DNA of 64,000 bases from Hymenobacter piscis (GTDB lineage Bacteria > Bacteroidota > Bacteroidia > Cytophagales > Hymenobacteraceae), in contig NZ_JAHHZN010000001.1 in NCBI RefSeq assembly GCF_018760735.1, forward strand, positions 62,001 to 126,000, given 5' to 3'. Below, piece after piece: positions 27,813-35,713 of this stretch. Positions within the stretch are counted from its first letter, which is position 1. Each line of letters starts with the position of its first letter. Under the pieces are notes generated by a model. It was given only the letters and a program-made list of their open reading frames with translations. It did no database searches and was not told the origin of the DNA. A program made the position numbers and the translations under genes.

Positions 27813-28205
27813 TCAGCGGCGGGCGGCGTACTTGGGGTCGTAGCGGGTGCCCCCGAAAAAGTAGAGCATCAGCGTCCGGGAATAGCGCAAACTCAGGGGC
27901 GTCAGCAGCACCGAGGCAATGGCTACCGCCGTCACGTACACCCACGTATCCGGGTCGCCGAGCAGGTAATAGACCAGCATGCCCACCACCAGCATAATAC
28001 CCGTGGAAAAGGCAAAGCTGATGTACATGGCCCCGAAATAAAACCCCGGCTCGGGCTCGTAGGTCTGCCCGCACACCGGGCACTCGGCGGGCATCTGCGT
28101 AAAGCGGGTCAGATTGAAAGCCGAGTGGGTGAACAGCGGCCCCCGGTGGCAGCGCGGACAACGCTGCTGTAGCAAAGCCACCAGGGTAGAGTCAGTCTCA
28201 GCCAT
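27813..28205 (-). CDS. DUF983 family protein
   Basis: 130 residues. Two CxxC pairs, CPRC (near residue 16) and CPVC (near 43), flank a short loop and look like a zinc-ribbon; PGFYFGAMYISFAFSTG leads into two transmembrane helices (near 62-82 and 92-110). DUF983 proteins often lie in cytochrome oxidase biogenesis clusters, as here at the end of the unit that starts with ctaA. The role is unknown, and a part in metal or heme handling is only an inference. The start overlaps the previous gene by eight bases. Confidence 0.85.
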   Translation of the reverse strand: MAETDSTLVALLQQRCPRCHRGPLFTHSAFNLTRFTQMPAECPVCGQTYEPEPGFYFGAMYISFAFSTGIMLVVGMLVYYLLGDPDTWVYVTAVAIASVLLTPLSLRYSRTLMLYFFGGTRYDPKYAARR

Positions 28206-28464
28206 TGAAGGGTGCTTTTTTCTTCTGTTGCTGGGTATGGCGGTACCAGAAAAAGCCTACCGTGCCAATGAGTACGTACGGGATGGTCATCAGGTACACA
28301 ATCCCCTTGTTGAGGCCGGTGGTGTCGTAATCGTCCTTTTCGTTGCTGGCCGATTCCACCTGAGTTTTGCACATGGTGCACTGGGCAGACGCCGGCAGGG
28401 GCAGCACAGTTAGCACCAGCATTACCAGCAGGGCCAGCAGGCCGCTTATCGTTGCTTTTTTCAT
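28198..28464 (-). CDS. Small CxxC membrane protein of the oxidase cluster
   Basis: 88 residues. A signal-like helix (ISGLLALLVMLVLTVLPLPASAQ) is followed by CTMC, then a hydrophilic stretch and a transmembrane helix (IVYLMTIPYVLIGTVGFFWYR), ending in a lysine-rich tail. This order places the CxxC outside the cytoplasmic membrane. No named family was recognised. Position between DUF420 and DUF983 genes and the exported thiol pair make a role in copper or disulfide handling during oxidase assembly possible, but this is inferred from context alone. Confidence 0.75.
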   Translation of the reverse strand: MKKATISGLLALLVMLVLTVLPLPASAQCTMCKTQVESASNEKDDYDTTGLNKGIVYLMTIPYVLIGTVGFFWYRHTQQQKKKAPFNG

Positions 28465-28527
28465 GACGTTGGCTTCATTAGTTACTCCTTAACCCCAACC
28501 CGGGCAGCCGGGTTCAGCGCCAAAAAA

Positions 28528-29082
28528 TCAGGTGTAGTAGGGCGAAATCATGAAGTACACAATAACGCCCGTCACCGACACGTAGAGCCAGACCGGGTAG
28601 GTCCAGCGGGCAATGCGGCGGTGCTTGACAAACTGCTCCGTGAGGGCGAAGTAGAACGTGAACAGCACCAGGCCCACCGTGGCGGCGGCCAGCAGAATAT
28701 GGGTGAGCAGGATGAAATAGTAAATGCCCTTAATCAGCCCCTCGCCCCCAAATTTGGTGCTGGCTACCTGAGAATGATAGGCCACGTAGGAGAGCAGAAA
28801 CACCGAGCCCAGCAGAAACGCCGTCCCCATCATGGCCCGGTGCTGGGCCACCTGCTTGCGCCGGATGAAGTAGTAACCCAGCATCAGGCACACGGCCGTC
28901 AGGGAGTTGAGCACGGCATTCACGGCCGGCAGGGCCTTCACATTCAGGCCCGGAATCACGAACAAGCCGGGCAAAAAGTAGAGAACGGCCACCGCAATCG
29001 GGATGACGGCCCCCAGCACCACGGCCAGCACTTTGTACTTGGTGGCCCCGGCCGGGTTGAGGGTAGGTTCAGGGGTGTTCAT
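28528..29082 (-). CDS. DUF420 family membrane protein
   Basis: 184 residues with five predicted transmembrane helices. The family's histidine-containing segments are present: HRAMMGTAFLLGSVFLLSYVAYH (two His, near 82-104, shown in full only by ends) and LLTHILLAAATVG (near 128). DUF420 proteins (CtaM in Bacillus and Staphylococcus) are needed for assembly of some heme-copper oxidases. This is consistent with the location among cox and cta genes. Its start overlaps the SCO-like gene by 14 bases, so the two are translationally linked. Confidence 0.88.
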   Translation of the reverse strand: MNTPEPTLNPAGATKYKVLAVVLGAVIPIAVAVLYFLPGLFVIPGLNVKALPAVNAVLNSLTAVCLMLGYYFIRRKQVAQHRAMMGTAFLLGSVFLLSYVAYHSQVASTKFGGEGLIKGIYYFILLTHILLAAATVGLVLFTFYFALTEQFVKHRRIARWTYPVWLYVSVTGVIVYFMISPYYT

Positions 29083-29716
29083 AGGTGTAGAGCAACACGT
29101 TAATCTCGGTGATGAGGCGGTTCATGTCCCGCTCACTGGTGCCGTCGTAGCGGCCGCGCACGTAGCCGTTGCGGTCAATGAGGAGCGCCACCCGGGGCGT
29201 AGCCGCGCCGGGGGCTGGCGTCAGGCCGAACTCCCGGGTAAGTAACCGGTCAACGTCCGATTTGTCAGCCGCCAGGAAAAACCATTTGCCGGCAATGGCT
29301 CCGTAGCTTTCCGCCTGCCGGGCGAGGGCCACTGCCGAGTCGGAATTCAGACTCAGGGAGGCCAGCCGGACCCGGGCATCGTGCCGGAATTTTTCCTGAA
29401 CCCGCACCAGCTGGGCGTTCTGCCGCTCGCAGGACAGGCCGCAGTCGGCGGCGTAGGTGGTCAGAACGTAGAGGCCCTGGCTGCGCAGTTCCGCGCCCGT
29501 TAACTGCCGCCCGGCCTGCGTGCGCAGGGCAAATTCACCGACCTGGTGAAAAACAGTATCGCGCTGCCACTTCCCGGCCACCAGCGTCGAATCGACTCGC
29601 TCAGGCAGGTAAGTTGGCAGCGCGTAACGGTTGGTACCGAAGCTTTTCAGGAACAGAAAAGCCAGCACCGGAACCAGCAGAATCAGGCCCAACAGCAAAA
29701 CTTGTTGGGGCCGCAT
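29069..29716 (-). CDS. SCO1/SenC-like thioredoxin-fold protein, copper His apparently missing
   Basis: 215 residues. N-terminal membrane anchor (VLLLGLILLVPVLAFLFL), then a thioredoxin-like domain with the CxxxC copper motif as C-G-L-S-C near residue 93-97. In SCO proteins a distal histidine, usually in a D-H-S/T turn before the strand LxDxxGxxRG, is the third copper ligand. Here the strand LLIDRNGYVRGRYDGT is present, but the preceding residues are T-P-R-V-A, with no histidine. The protein may bind copper differently or have only thiol-disulfide activity. It lies between the subunit IV and DUF420 genes, where a CuA-assembly factor is expected. Confidence 0.8.
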   Translation of the reverse strand: MRPQQVLLLGLILLVPVLAFLFLKSFGTNRYALPTYLPERVDSTLVAGKWQRDTVFHQVGEFALRTQAGRQLTGAELRSQGLYVLTTYAADCGLSCERQNAQLVRVQEKFRHDARVRLASLSLNSDSAVALARQAESYGAIAGKWFFLAADKSDVDRLLTREFGLTPAPGAATPRVALLIDRNGYVRGRYDGTSERDMNRLITEINVLLYTYEHP

Positions 29717-29719
29717 CGG

Positions 29720-30046
29720 CTAGAATATGGCGTTATGAATCGCGTTTCCTTCGGTGATGAGGGCCACCAGCAACCAGATCAGCAGCGACATGGGAATCAT
29801 AATCGTCCAGATCAGCCCCTTCGTCTCGTCCTTCAAGTGCATGAAGTTGGCCACGATGAAGAAGGCCTTGAAGATGGTCAGGATGATGAAGATGGAATTG
29901 CGCGCCGTGCTGGAGGGCATCAGGAAGGCAATAACAAATTCCAGGGCGGTGATACCGGTGATGATCCAGAACGTTTTCCAGATCCAGCCCGTGTTGGGCT
30001 TCTGAATTTCACCCGCGTGCAGGGGCTGGGAAGTATGGTGAGCCAT
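29720..30046 (-). CDS. Cytochrome c oxidase subunit IV family protein
   Basis: 108 residues from the ATG at 30046 (MAHHTSQPLHAGEIQ); upstream in-frame codons would add a low-complexity leader that is not expected. Three transmembrane helices (near residues 23-45, 51-70 and 78-98) and the FMHLKDE motif near residue 68 match the bacterial COX4/CyoD-like family. It is a small accessory subunit of the aa3 oxidase. It sits three bases from the SCO-like gene and 84 bases from subunit III. Confidence 0.88.
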   Translation of the reverse strand: MAHHTSQPLHAGEIQKPNTGWIWKTFWIITGITALEFVIAFLMPSSTARNSIFIILTIFKAFFIVANFMHLKDETKGLIWTIMIPMSLLIWLLVALITEGNAIHNAIF

Positions 30047-30130
30047 GAGCGTAGAGAGTAGCGGAGCAGCCAGTAAGCCAGCCGGCGAGTGTAGCACCCG
30101 GGGCCGGCCGCCGGCCGTGTTCCGGTGAAA

Positions 30131-30904
30131 TTAAACGAGGTAGAAGAAGGTGAACACAAACACCCACACCAGATCCACAAAGTGCCAGTAGAGGCCGATT
30201 TTCTCTACCATCTCGTAGTGGCCGCGCTTCTCGAACGTGCCGTTGGTGGTGGCAATGAAGCAGTAAATCAGCAGGCAGATGCCCGAGAATACGTGCGTGC
30301 CGTGGAAACCGGTAATGAAGAAGAACAGGTCGGCAAACAGCACCGGACCGTACTGGTTTACGGCCAGATTGGCACCGTAGAAGCGCGTACCGTCATTCAT
30401 CAGTGTGCCTTCATCCGTCCCGCCGATAAAGTGACTCCACTCCCAGGCCTGGCAGCTTACGAACACGGTACCAAAAAGAATGGTCCAGAGCAGCCATTTC
30501 TGCACGTCCTTCTTGTCGAAGCGGTGGCCGGCTTCCACGGCCAGTACCATCGTCACGGAGGAGAAGATGAGAATCATCGTCATCAGAGCCACGAAAGCCA
30601 GGGGCAGGTCAACCCCGTGCAGGCCGGGGAAGGCATTGAACACCTTTTCCGGAATGGGCCAGTACTTGGTGGAGAAGGTAAAGGCTTCGGGCGAGCCCGA
30701 GTACGCCATGTACCGGTGACGAATCAGACCGTAGGTGGTCAGGAAGGCGGCAAAGGTGAAGGCGTCCGATAACAGGAAGAACCACATCATCAGCTTGCCG
30801 TAGCTGGCGTTGAAGGGCTCGTTGCCGCCGTCCCAGGTGCCGGTGCGCGGCTTATCCAGGGCGGAATCAGAAACTGCCTGCGTCGTCGGGGAAATCGTGG
30901 ACAT
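30131..30904 (-). CDS. Cytochrome c oxidase subunit III (first copy)
   Basis: 257 residues, with seven predicted helices. Conserved features are the family's acidic/aromatic blocks WEWSHF (near 154) and GFHGTHVFSG (near 204), and the C-terminal YWHFVDLVWVFVF block. It is longer than the second copy because of a hydrophilic N-terminus and a loop between helices with FSTKYWPIPEKVFNA. Subunit III stabilises the catalytic subunit. The adjacent second subunit III gene, 25 bases away, may give a split or heteromeric subunit III. Confidence 0.92.
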   Translation of the reverse strand: MSTISPTTQAVSDSALDKPRTGTWDGGNEPFNASYGKLMMWFFLLSDAFTFAAFLTTYGLIRHRYMAYSGSPEAFTFSTKYWPIPEKVFNAFPGLHGVDLPLAFVALMTMILIFSSVTMVLAVEAGHRFDKKDVQKWLLWTILFGTVFVSCQAWEWSHFIGGTDEGTLMNDGTRFYGANLAVNQYGPVLFADLFFFITGFHGTHVFSGICLLIYCFIATTNGTFEKRGHYEMVEKIGLYWHFVDLVWVFVFTFFYLV

Positions 30905-30929
30905 AGCGTGCGGGGGGTGTTAACAAAAA

Positions 30930-31517
30930 TCAGTGGTTCAAAAGTAGGAACAAATACAGGTACAACCAAAGCGCGCCGAGGAAGTGCCAGTAAATGGTGA
31001 CGTTGCCGATGGAGAGCATCTGGCGGGAATGCACCTGATAATTAAAGCTTTTCCGCAGCACAATCAGCAGAAAGATTAATCCGGTGATGAGGTGAAATCC
31101 GTGGACGCCGGTAAGTACATACAGAAATGAGCCGGAAGGGTTGGCATCGGTACCGGCAAAAAAGATGCGCTGGTCTACCAACTGGCCCCAGAGCAGGTAC
31201 TGACCCACCAGAAATGCCAGACCCAGGCCCAGGGTCAGCAGCAGCGCCAGCCGCACCTGCTTGATTTCGTCCTTGCGGGCGGCCAGCCAGGCCCACTGCA
31301 CGGTGGCGGAGCTTAGCAGCAGCAGCACCGTAGTGTAGATGAAACCGGCAGGCAGATTGAATTCCAGCCAGTTGCCTTCGTTGCGGCGCACAATGTAGGC
31401 GCTGGTATAGGCTGCAAAAATCATAAAGATGCTGACCATCATCAGCATCAGCAGGAAACGCGCCGGATGAATACCGGTGGCCGGCTGCTTGGTGTTCAGA
31501 GCTTCGTACGAATCCAT
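30930..31517 (-). CDS. Heme-copper oxidase subunit III (second copy)
   Basis: 195 residues from the ATG at 31517 (MDSYEALNTKQPATG); the upstream open frame is the word-repeat element. Five helices and the family blocks GVHGFHLITGL (near 142) and IYWHFLGALWLYLYL at the C-terminus are present. It lacks the extra N-terminal region of the neighbouring copy, as in the short cyoC/qoxC-like form. Paired subunit III genes of unequal size are common in Bacteroidota aa3 clusters. ctaB lies upstream, separated by a repeat element. Confidence 0.9.
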   Translation of the reverse strand: MDSYEALNTKQPATGIHPARFLLMLMMVSIFMIFAAYTSAYIVRRNEGNWLEFNLPAGFIYTTVLLLLSSATVQWAWLAARKDEIKQVRLALLLTLGLGLAFLVGQYLLWGQLVDQRIFFAGTDANPSGSFLYVLTGVHGFHLITGLIFLLIVLRKSFNYQVHSRQMLSIGNVTIYWHFLGALWLYLYLFLLLNH

Positions 31518-31519
31518 GT

Positions 31520-31654
31520 GTTGAGAAATGAGATGGAGGAAGTGAGAAGTGAGACGGCCATGCCAGGAAGACGCCCTGAGCCTGCTTGATTTTAACAGTG
31601 GGAAGGAGGCTTTTGTCTCACTTCTCACCTCTCAAATCTCACTTCCAAACAAAG
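31520..31654. repeat. GAAGTGAGAAGT word inverted repeat between ctaB and subunit III
   Basis: GTGAGAAGTGAGAC at 31542-31555 is the exact reverse complement of 31615-31628. Additional TGAGAAATGAGA and CTCAAATCTCACTTCC words extend both arms. The right end abuts the ctaB stop at 31657. The same word occurs at 36801-36867. Confidence 0.7.
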
Positions 31655-31656
31655 AA

Positions 31657-32508
31657 CTACAGTCGGTCCAGCACCAGGGCAATCTGCACGATGGGCAGGT
31701 ACAGGAAGGAACCGAACATAATGCTCATGGCGGCTTTTTTGCTGATGGTACGCATGAGGTAAAAGGTCTGCATCAGAAACAGTACCCCGCACACGGCCGC
31801 CACCATGGGGTACACGGTTCCCGTCATGCCGAAGTAGAAGGGCAGCAGGCTGAGCGGAATCAGTACCAGCGTGTAGGTCATGATCTGGAAGGCGGTGCGC
31901 AGATCCTTTTTGCCGGGTGTGGGCAGCATCTTGAAGCCAGCCTTCTTATAATCGTCATCGAGCACCCAGGCAATGGCCCAGAAGTGCGGGAACTGCCACA
32001 TAAACTGAATCCCGAACAGAATCCAGCCCTGCAGCCCTAGAAAGCCCGTGGCGGCCACCCAGCCAATAAGCGGCGGCAGCCCGCCCGGAATAGCGCCCAC
32101 GGCCACGCAAATGGGCGAAATAGTTTTGAGCGGGGTATACACGAACCCGTACAGAATCAGCGAAACCAGGGCCAGGGCGGCCGCCAGCGGGTTGAATACC
32201 AGCGCCAGCAGCGCCAGCCCCGCCCCGCCCAGCACCACGGTAAATACCCAGGCTTCGGTGGCGCTCAAGATGCCCAGGGGCAGGGGCCGCTGGGCCGTGC
32301 GCTTCATCTGCCGGTCGAGGTCGATTTCGAAAATCTGGTTGATGGTGTTGGCCGCGCCCGTTACGGCCAGTCCGCCCAGCATTACCAGCAGCGCCCGGCC
32401 CCAGTCCAACTCGTGGGCGCCCAGCAGGTAGCCGATGGCACTGGAGAAGGCTACCGTAACGGCCAGCCGGAATTTAACTAACTGAAAGAACGCCCTAGCC
32501 TTACTCAT
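31657..32508 (-). CDS. ctaB: Heme O synthase (protoheme IX farnesyltransferase)
   Basis: 283 residues from the ATG at 32508; the TTG just before it is disregarded. A UbiA-superfamily prenyltransferase with about nine helices that adds a farnesyl group to heme B. The first Asp-rich motif is NTINQIFEIDLDRQMKRT (near residues 62-79) with the essential N, D, D and R; the second region includes YTPLKTISP near 153 and WAIAWVLDDDYKKAG near 195. It works with CtaA upstream to supply heme A to CoxA. The 54-base gap to ctaA and shared strand suggest one transcript. Confidence 0.94.
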   Translation of the reverse strand: MSKARAFFQLVKFRLAVTVAFSSAIGYLLGAHELDWGRALLVMLGGLAVTGAANTINQIFEIDLDRQMKRTAQRPLPLGILSATEAWVFTVVLGGAGLALLALVFNPLAAALALVSLILYGFVYTPLKTISPICVAVGAIPGGLPPLIGWVAATGFLGLQGWILFGIQFMWQFPHFWAIAWVLDDDYKKAGFKMLPTPGKKDLRTAFQIMTYTLVLIPLSLLPFYFGMTGTVYPMVAAVCGVLFLMQTFYLMRTISKKAAMSIMFGSFLYLPIVQIALVLDRL

Positions 32509-32562
32509 CAACTGCGAAAACAGATTGCATGGCGAAAAAGCCCGCCAAACGGGGCCGCGAAG

Positions 32563-33651
32563 TTACGCAACAACGGCCGGAGTAACGATCTGCGGCCGCA
32601 ACTTCGTGGCGCGGCGGTAGGCCACCAGGGCCAGAAACTGCGCCCCGAACAGCAGCGTGGCCAGCGTAAGGTGAATGGGCTGCACAAATGCCGGGAAGGC
32701 GAAGTAGGCCAGCACAATGCCCGCCAGGATTTCGCCCGCAATCAACCCCAGGATGGCAGTAGCCAGCCCGTGCAGGCTTCGTGAGGGCAACGTGTATAGC
32801 CGATACGCCAGATACACGTTCAGCAGCAGCAGCAGGGCCGAAAACGTGCGGTGGAACCGAAAGGCCCCGCCCAGCTGCTCCACCCACCCGGCGCGGTTGA
32901 GGTAGTTGGCGGCGGCAGCCACCAGATCAATCTGCTCCCGGACCTGAGTGCCCAGCACAATCTGCCCGAAGGTGAGTAGCACGGCTACTACCAGTACGGT
33001 TTGCAGGCCGGGCACGGCCCGCACCAGCTCAGTGGCCCGCTCCTCTCCTGCCGCCCGTTGGGAACGGCTCACGGCGTAGAGCAGCATGGCCACAATCACC
33101 AGGGCCAACCCCATGTGAATGGTCACCATGATGGGCAGCAGGTTAGTTGACACCACCAGGGAACCCAGCCAGCCCTGCACACCCGTCAACAGGAAGGAGC
33201 CGAAGGCCAACCAGAACACTGGCCGGTCGCGCCGCCAGTAGGGCAGTGCGAACAGCACCGTGGCAAACACGAATACCCCAATGAGCGCACCTACCAAGCG
33301 GTTCACGTACTCAATCCAGGTTTTTACCGCGTTGAAATCGGTTTCAATGTATTGGGTGGGGTGGGCGAAAATATCACCCGCAACCTGGTGGAAGCCCATG
33401 CGCTCCAGTTTGGCAGCCAGCTTTTTGTTTTTTTCTACCCGCTGAGCGGTGTAAATCTCTTTGTAGTTAGGTGGGAGCTGGCTGATATCCGTAGGCGGCA
33501 CCCAGCGGCCGAAGCACTTGGGCCAGTCGGGACAGCCCATACCGGAGCCGGTGCTGCGTACCACGCCCCCTACCAGAATCAAAAAATACACGGCCGAAAC
33601 CGTCAGAATGCCCACGAAGCGGAAGCGGCGCACAAATGCAGGAATTGCCAT
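32563..33651 (-). CDS. ctaA: Heme A synthase (COX15/CtaA family)
   Basis: 362 residues from the ATG at 33651; two TTG codons just upstream are less likely. It oxidises heme O to heme A. Eight helices; the conserved EYVNRLVGALIG block (residues ~113-124) carries a glutamate and an arginine typical of the active site, and histidines in HMGLAL (near 180) and FHRTFSALLLL (near 265) are probable heme ligands. The N-terminal loop with GSGMGCPDWPKCFG has the two cysteines often present in this family. It is the first gene of the assembly-factor unit, immediately downstream of the coxA terminator. No consensus promoter was found in the 183-base gap. Confidence 0.93.
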   Translation of the reverse strand: MAIPAFVRRFRFVGILTVSAVYFLILVGGVVRSTGSGMGCPDWPKCFGRWVPPTDISQLPPNYKEIYTAQRVEKNKKLAAKLERMGFHQVAGDIFAHPTQYIETDFNAVKTWIEYVNRLVGALIGVFVFATVLFALPYWRRDRPVFWLAFGSFLLTGVQGWLGSLVVSTNLLPIMVTIHMGLALVIVAMLLYAVSRSQRAAGEERATELVRAVPGLQTVLVVAVLLTFGQIVLGTQVREQIDLVAAAANYLNRAGWVEQLGGAFRFHRTFSALLLLLNVYLAYRLYTLPSRSLHGLATAILGLIAGEILAGIVLAYFAFPAFVQPIHLTLATLLFGAQFLALVAYRRATKLRPQIVTPAVVA

Positions 33652-33771
33652 ACGCAACAAATCAGATCAAAATCAGAACTCACTATAGCAACCGCCAACT
33701 CATCGGGTTGCTTACCAAAACTGCCAGAAATTCGGGCCGATTTTATCAGCTTTGGGTACTCCTGTCAGCGC

Positions 33772-33811
33772 ATAAAAAAACAGGCCGCCGTAGATACAGC
33801 GGCCTGTTTTC
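33772..33811 (-). terminator. Terminator of the act-cox operon
   Basis: A 12-bp perfect stem, AAAACAGGCCGC (33777-33788) with 33799-33810, is followed on the minus strand by a run of T. It is 24 bases beyond the coxA stop and separates the structural operon from the ctaA unit. Confidence 0.85.
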
Positions 33812-33834
33812 AGGAGGCGAATGCCAAAAGGCAT

Positions 33835-35688
33835 TTATTCCATTTCTCTCTCGTAAGGCAGGTTCGACGACTGGGTCTGCGAGTACGGTACGTTCTGGGG
33901 AATGAAGTCCTGGGCCGCACCGGGCTTGCTGTAGTCGTAGGGCCAGCGGTGCACGGCGGGGATATCGCCGGGCCAGTTGCCGTGGCCAACTTCCACCGGC
34001 GTCGTCCACTCCAGCGTCGTCGAGTTCCAAGGGTTCTCGGTGGCGCGACGGCCGCGGAAGATGCTGTAGAAGAAGTTGAAGATGAAAACGAACTGCCCGA
34101 AGAAGGCCACAATGGCGGCAATCGAGATGAACTTGTTCAGGTCAGCGAACTGGCTGAAGGTATCGAAACCGGTCCAGGCGTAGTAACGACGGGGGAAGCC
34201 GGCAATACCTACGTAGTGCATCGGCAGGAACACCAGGTATACCCCGATGAAGGTCAGCCAGAAGTGCACGTACCCCAGCTTCTCGTCCATCATACGGCCG
34301 AACATCTTGGGGAACCAGTGGTAAACGCCGGCCCACAGGCCGAAGAAGGCCGACGAGCCCATTACCAAGTGGAAGTGAGCTACCACGAAGTAGGTGTTGT
34401 GCAGCTGAATATCGAGAGCGGCGTTACCGAGGATGATACCCGTCAGACCACCGGCAATGAACAGCGACACGAAACCGATGGAGAACAGCATGGCCGTGGT
34501 GAAACGGATGTTACCGCGCCAGAGCGTCGCCAACCAGTTGAAAGTCTTCACGGCCGAAGGCACGGCAATGATCAGCGTCAGGAACATGAATACCGACCCG
34601 AGGAAGGGGTTCATGCCCGTTACGAACATGTGGTGAGCCCACACGATGAACGAGAGCAGCGAGATGCCAAGCAGCGACCCAATCATGGCGCGGTAGCCAA
34701 AGATGGGCTTACGGGCGTTGGTGGCCAGAATTTCCGACACCATACCCATAGCGGGCATAATCACGATATACACCTCGGGGTGACCCAGGAACCAGAACAG
34801 GTGCTGGAACAGAATGGGTGAACCACCGGTGTTCGACAGAGCCTGACCAGCAATGTAGATATCGGAGAGGAAAAACGAAGTACCGAATGAACGGTCGAAG
34901 ATCAGCAGCAGCGCGGCCGAGAACAATACCGGGAACGAAAGCAGACCCAACACTGCCGTCAGGAAGAACGACCAGATGGTGAGCGGGAGCTTGCTCATGC
35001 TCATGCCCTGGGTACGCAGGTTGATTACGGTAGTGATGTAGTTCACGCCGCCCAGCAGCTGGGAAACAATGAACAGAGCCATCGATACCAGCCACAACGT
35101 CTGACCAGCACCCGAGCCGGAAATGGCCTGGGGCAGTGCCGACAGCGGCGGGTAAATTGTCCAGCCTGCGGCGGCCGGACCGGTTTCAATGAACAGGGAG
35201 CTGAACATTACTACGCTCGACAGGAAAAAGAACCAGTACGAGAGCATGTTCATGAAGCCCGAAGCCATGTCGCGGGCTCCAATCTGCAGCGGAATCAGGA
35301 AGTTCGAGAACGTACCCGACAAACCAGCCGTAAGTACGAAGAACACCATGATGGTACCGTGCATGGTCACCAAGGCCAAGTAGAACTCGGGGTTCAGCTT
35401 ACCCGCCTCAATCCATTTGCCGAGGAAAGGTGTAAGCCACTCCATGGTCGATTCGGGCCAGCCCAGCTGCAGACGAAACAGGCTCGACAACGTACCGCCG
35501 ATAATGGCCCAGAAAATCCCTGTGATCAGGAATTGCTTGGCAATCATCTTGTGGTCAGTGCTGAACACGTATTTCTGCAGAAAGCTCTGCTCGTGGTGCT
35601 CATCGTGGTGGGCATCGTGCGCGTGGCCGGGTTCGGTTACCCCGATACCGCCCTGCACTTGCTCCTGAGAAGAAAAATTAGCAGCCAT
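33835..35688 (-). CDS. ctaD: Cytochrome c oxidase subunit I (aa3 type)
   Basis: 617 residues, twelve core helices. It reduces O2 at the heme a3-CuB site and pumps protons. Ligands are visible: MHGTIMVFF (heme a His), GHPEVYIVIMP (CuB His with the cross-linked Tyr), VWAHHMF (two CuB His), and AHFHLVMG (heme a3 and heme a His). The glutamate of HPEVY places it in the A-type family. The N-terminus has a ~35-residue His/Asp-rich leader (HAHDAHHDEHHEQ), and the C-terminus an extension of ~60 residues. coxB lies 25 bases upstream; transcription probably ends at the hairpin at 33772. Confidence 0.97.
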   Translation of the reverse strand: MAANFSSQEQVQGGIGVTEPGHAHDAHHDEHHEQSFLQKYVFSTDHKMIAKQFLITGIFWAIIGGTLSSLFRLQLGWPESTMEWLTPFLGKWIEAGKLNPEFYLALVTMHGTIMVFFVLTAGLSGTFSNFLIPLQIGARDMASGFMNMLSYWFFFLSSVVMFSSLFIETGPAAAGWTIYPPLSALPQAISGSGAGQTLWLVSMALFIVSQLLGGVNYITTVINLRTQGMSMSKLPLTIWSFFLTAVLGLLSFPVLFSAALLLIFDRSFGTSFFLSDIYIAGQALSNTGGSPILFQHLFWFLGHPEVYIVIMPAMGMVSEILATNARKPIFGYRAMIGSLLGISLLSFIVWAHHMFVTGMNPFLGSVFMFLTLIIAVPSAVKTFNWLATLWRGNIRFTTAMLFSIGFVSLFIAGGLTGIILGNAALDIQLHNTYFVVAHFHLVMGSSAFFGLWAGVYHWFPKMFGRMMDEKLGYVHFWLTFIGVYLVFLPMHYVGIAGFPRRYYAWTGFDTFSQFADLNKFISIAAIVAFFGQFVFIFNFFYSIFRGRRATENPWNSTTLEWTTPVEVGHGNWPGDIPAVHRWPYDYSKPGAAQDFIPQNVPYSQTQSSNLPYEREME

Positions 35689-35713
35689 AGTGGAAGCTTG
35701 CAGTTAAGATTGT

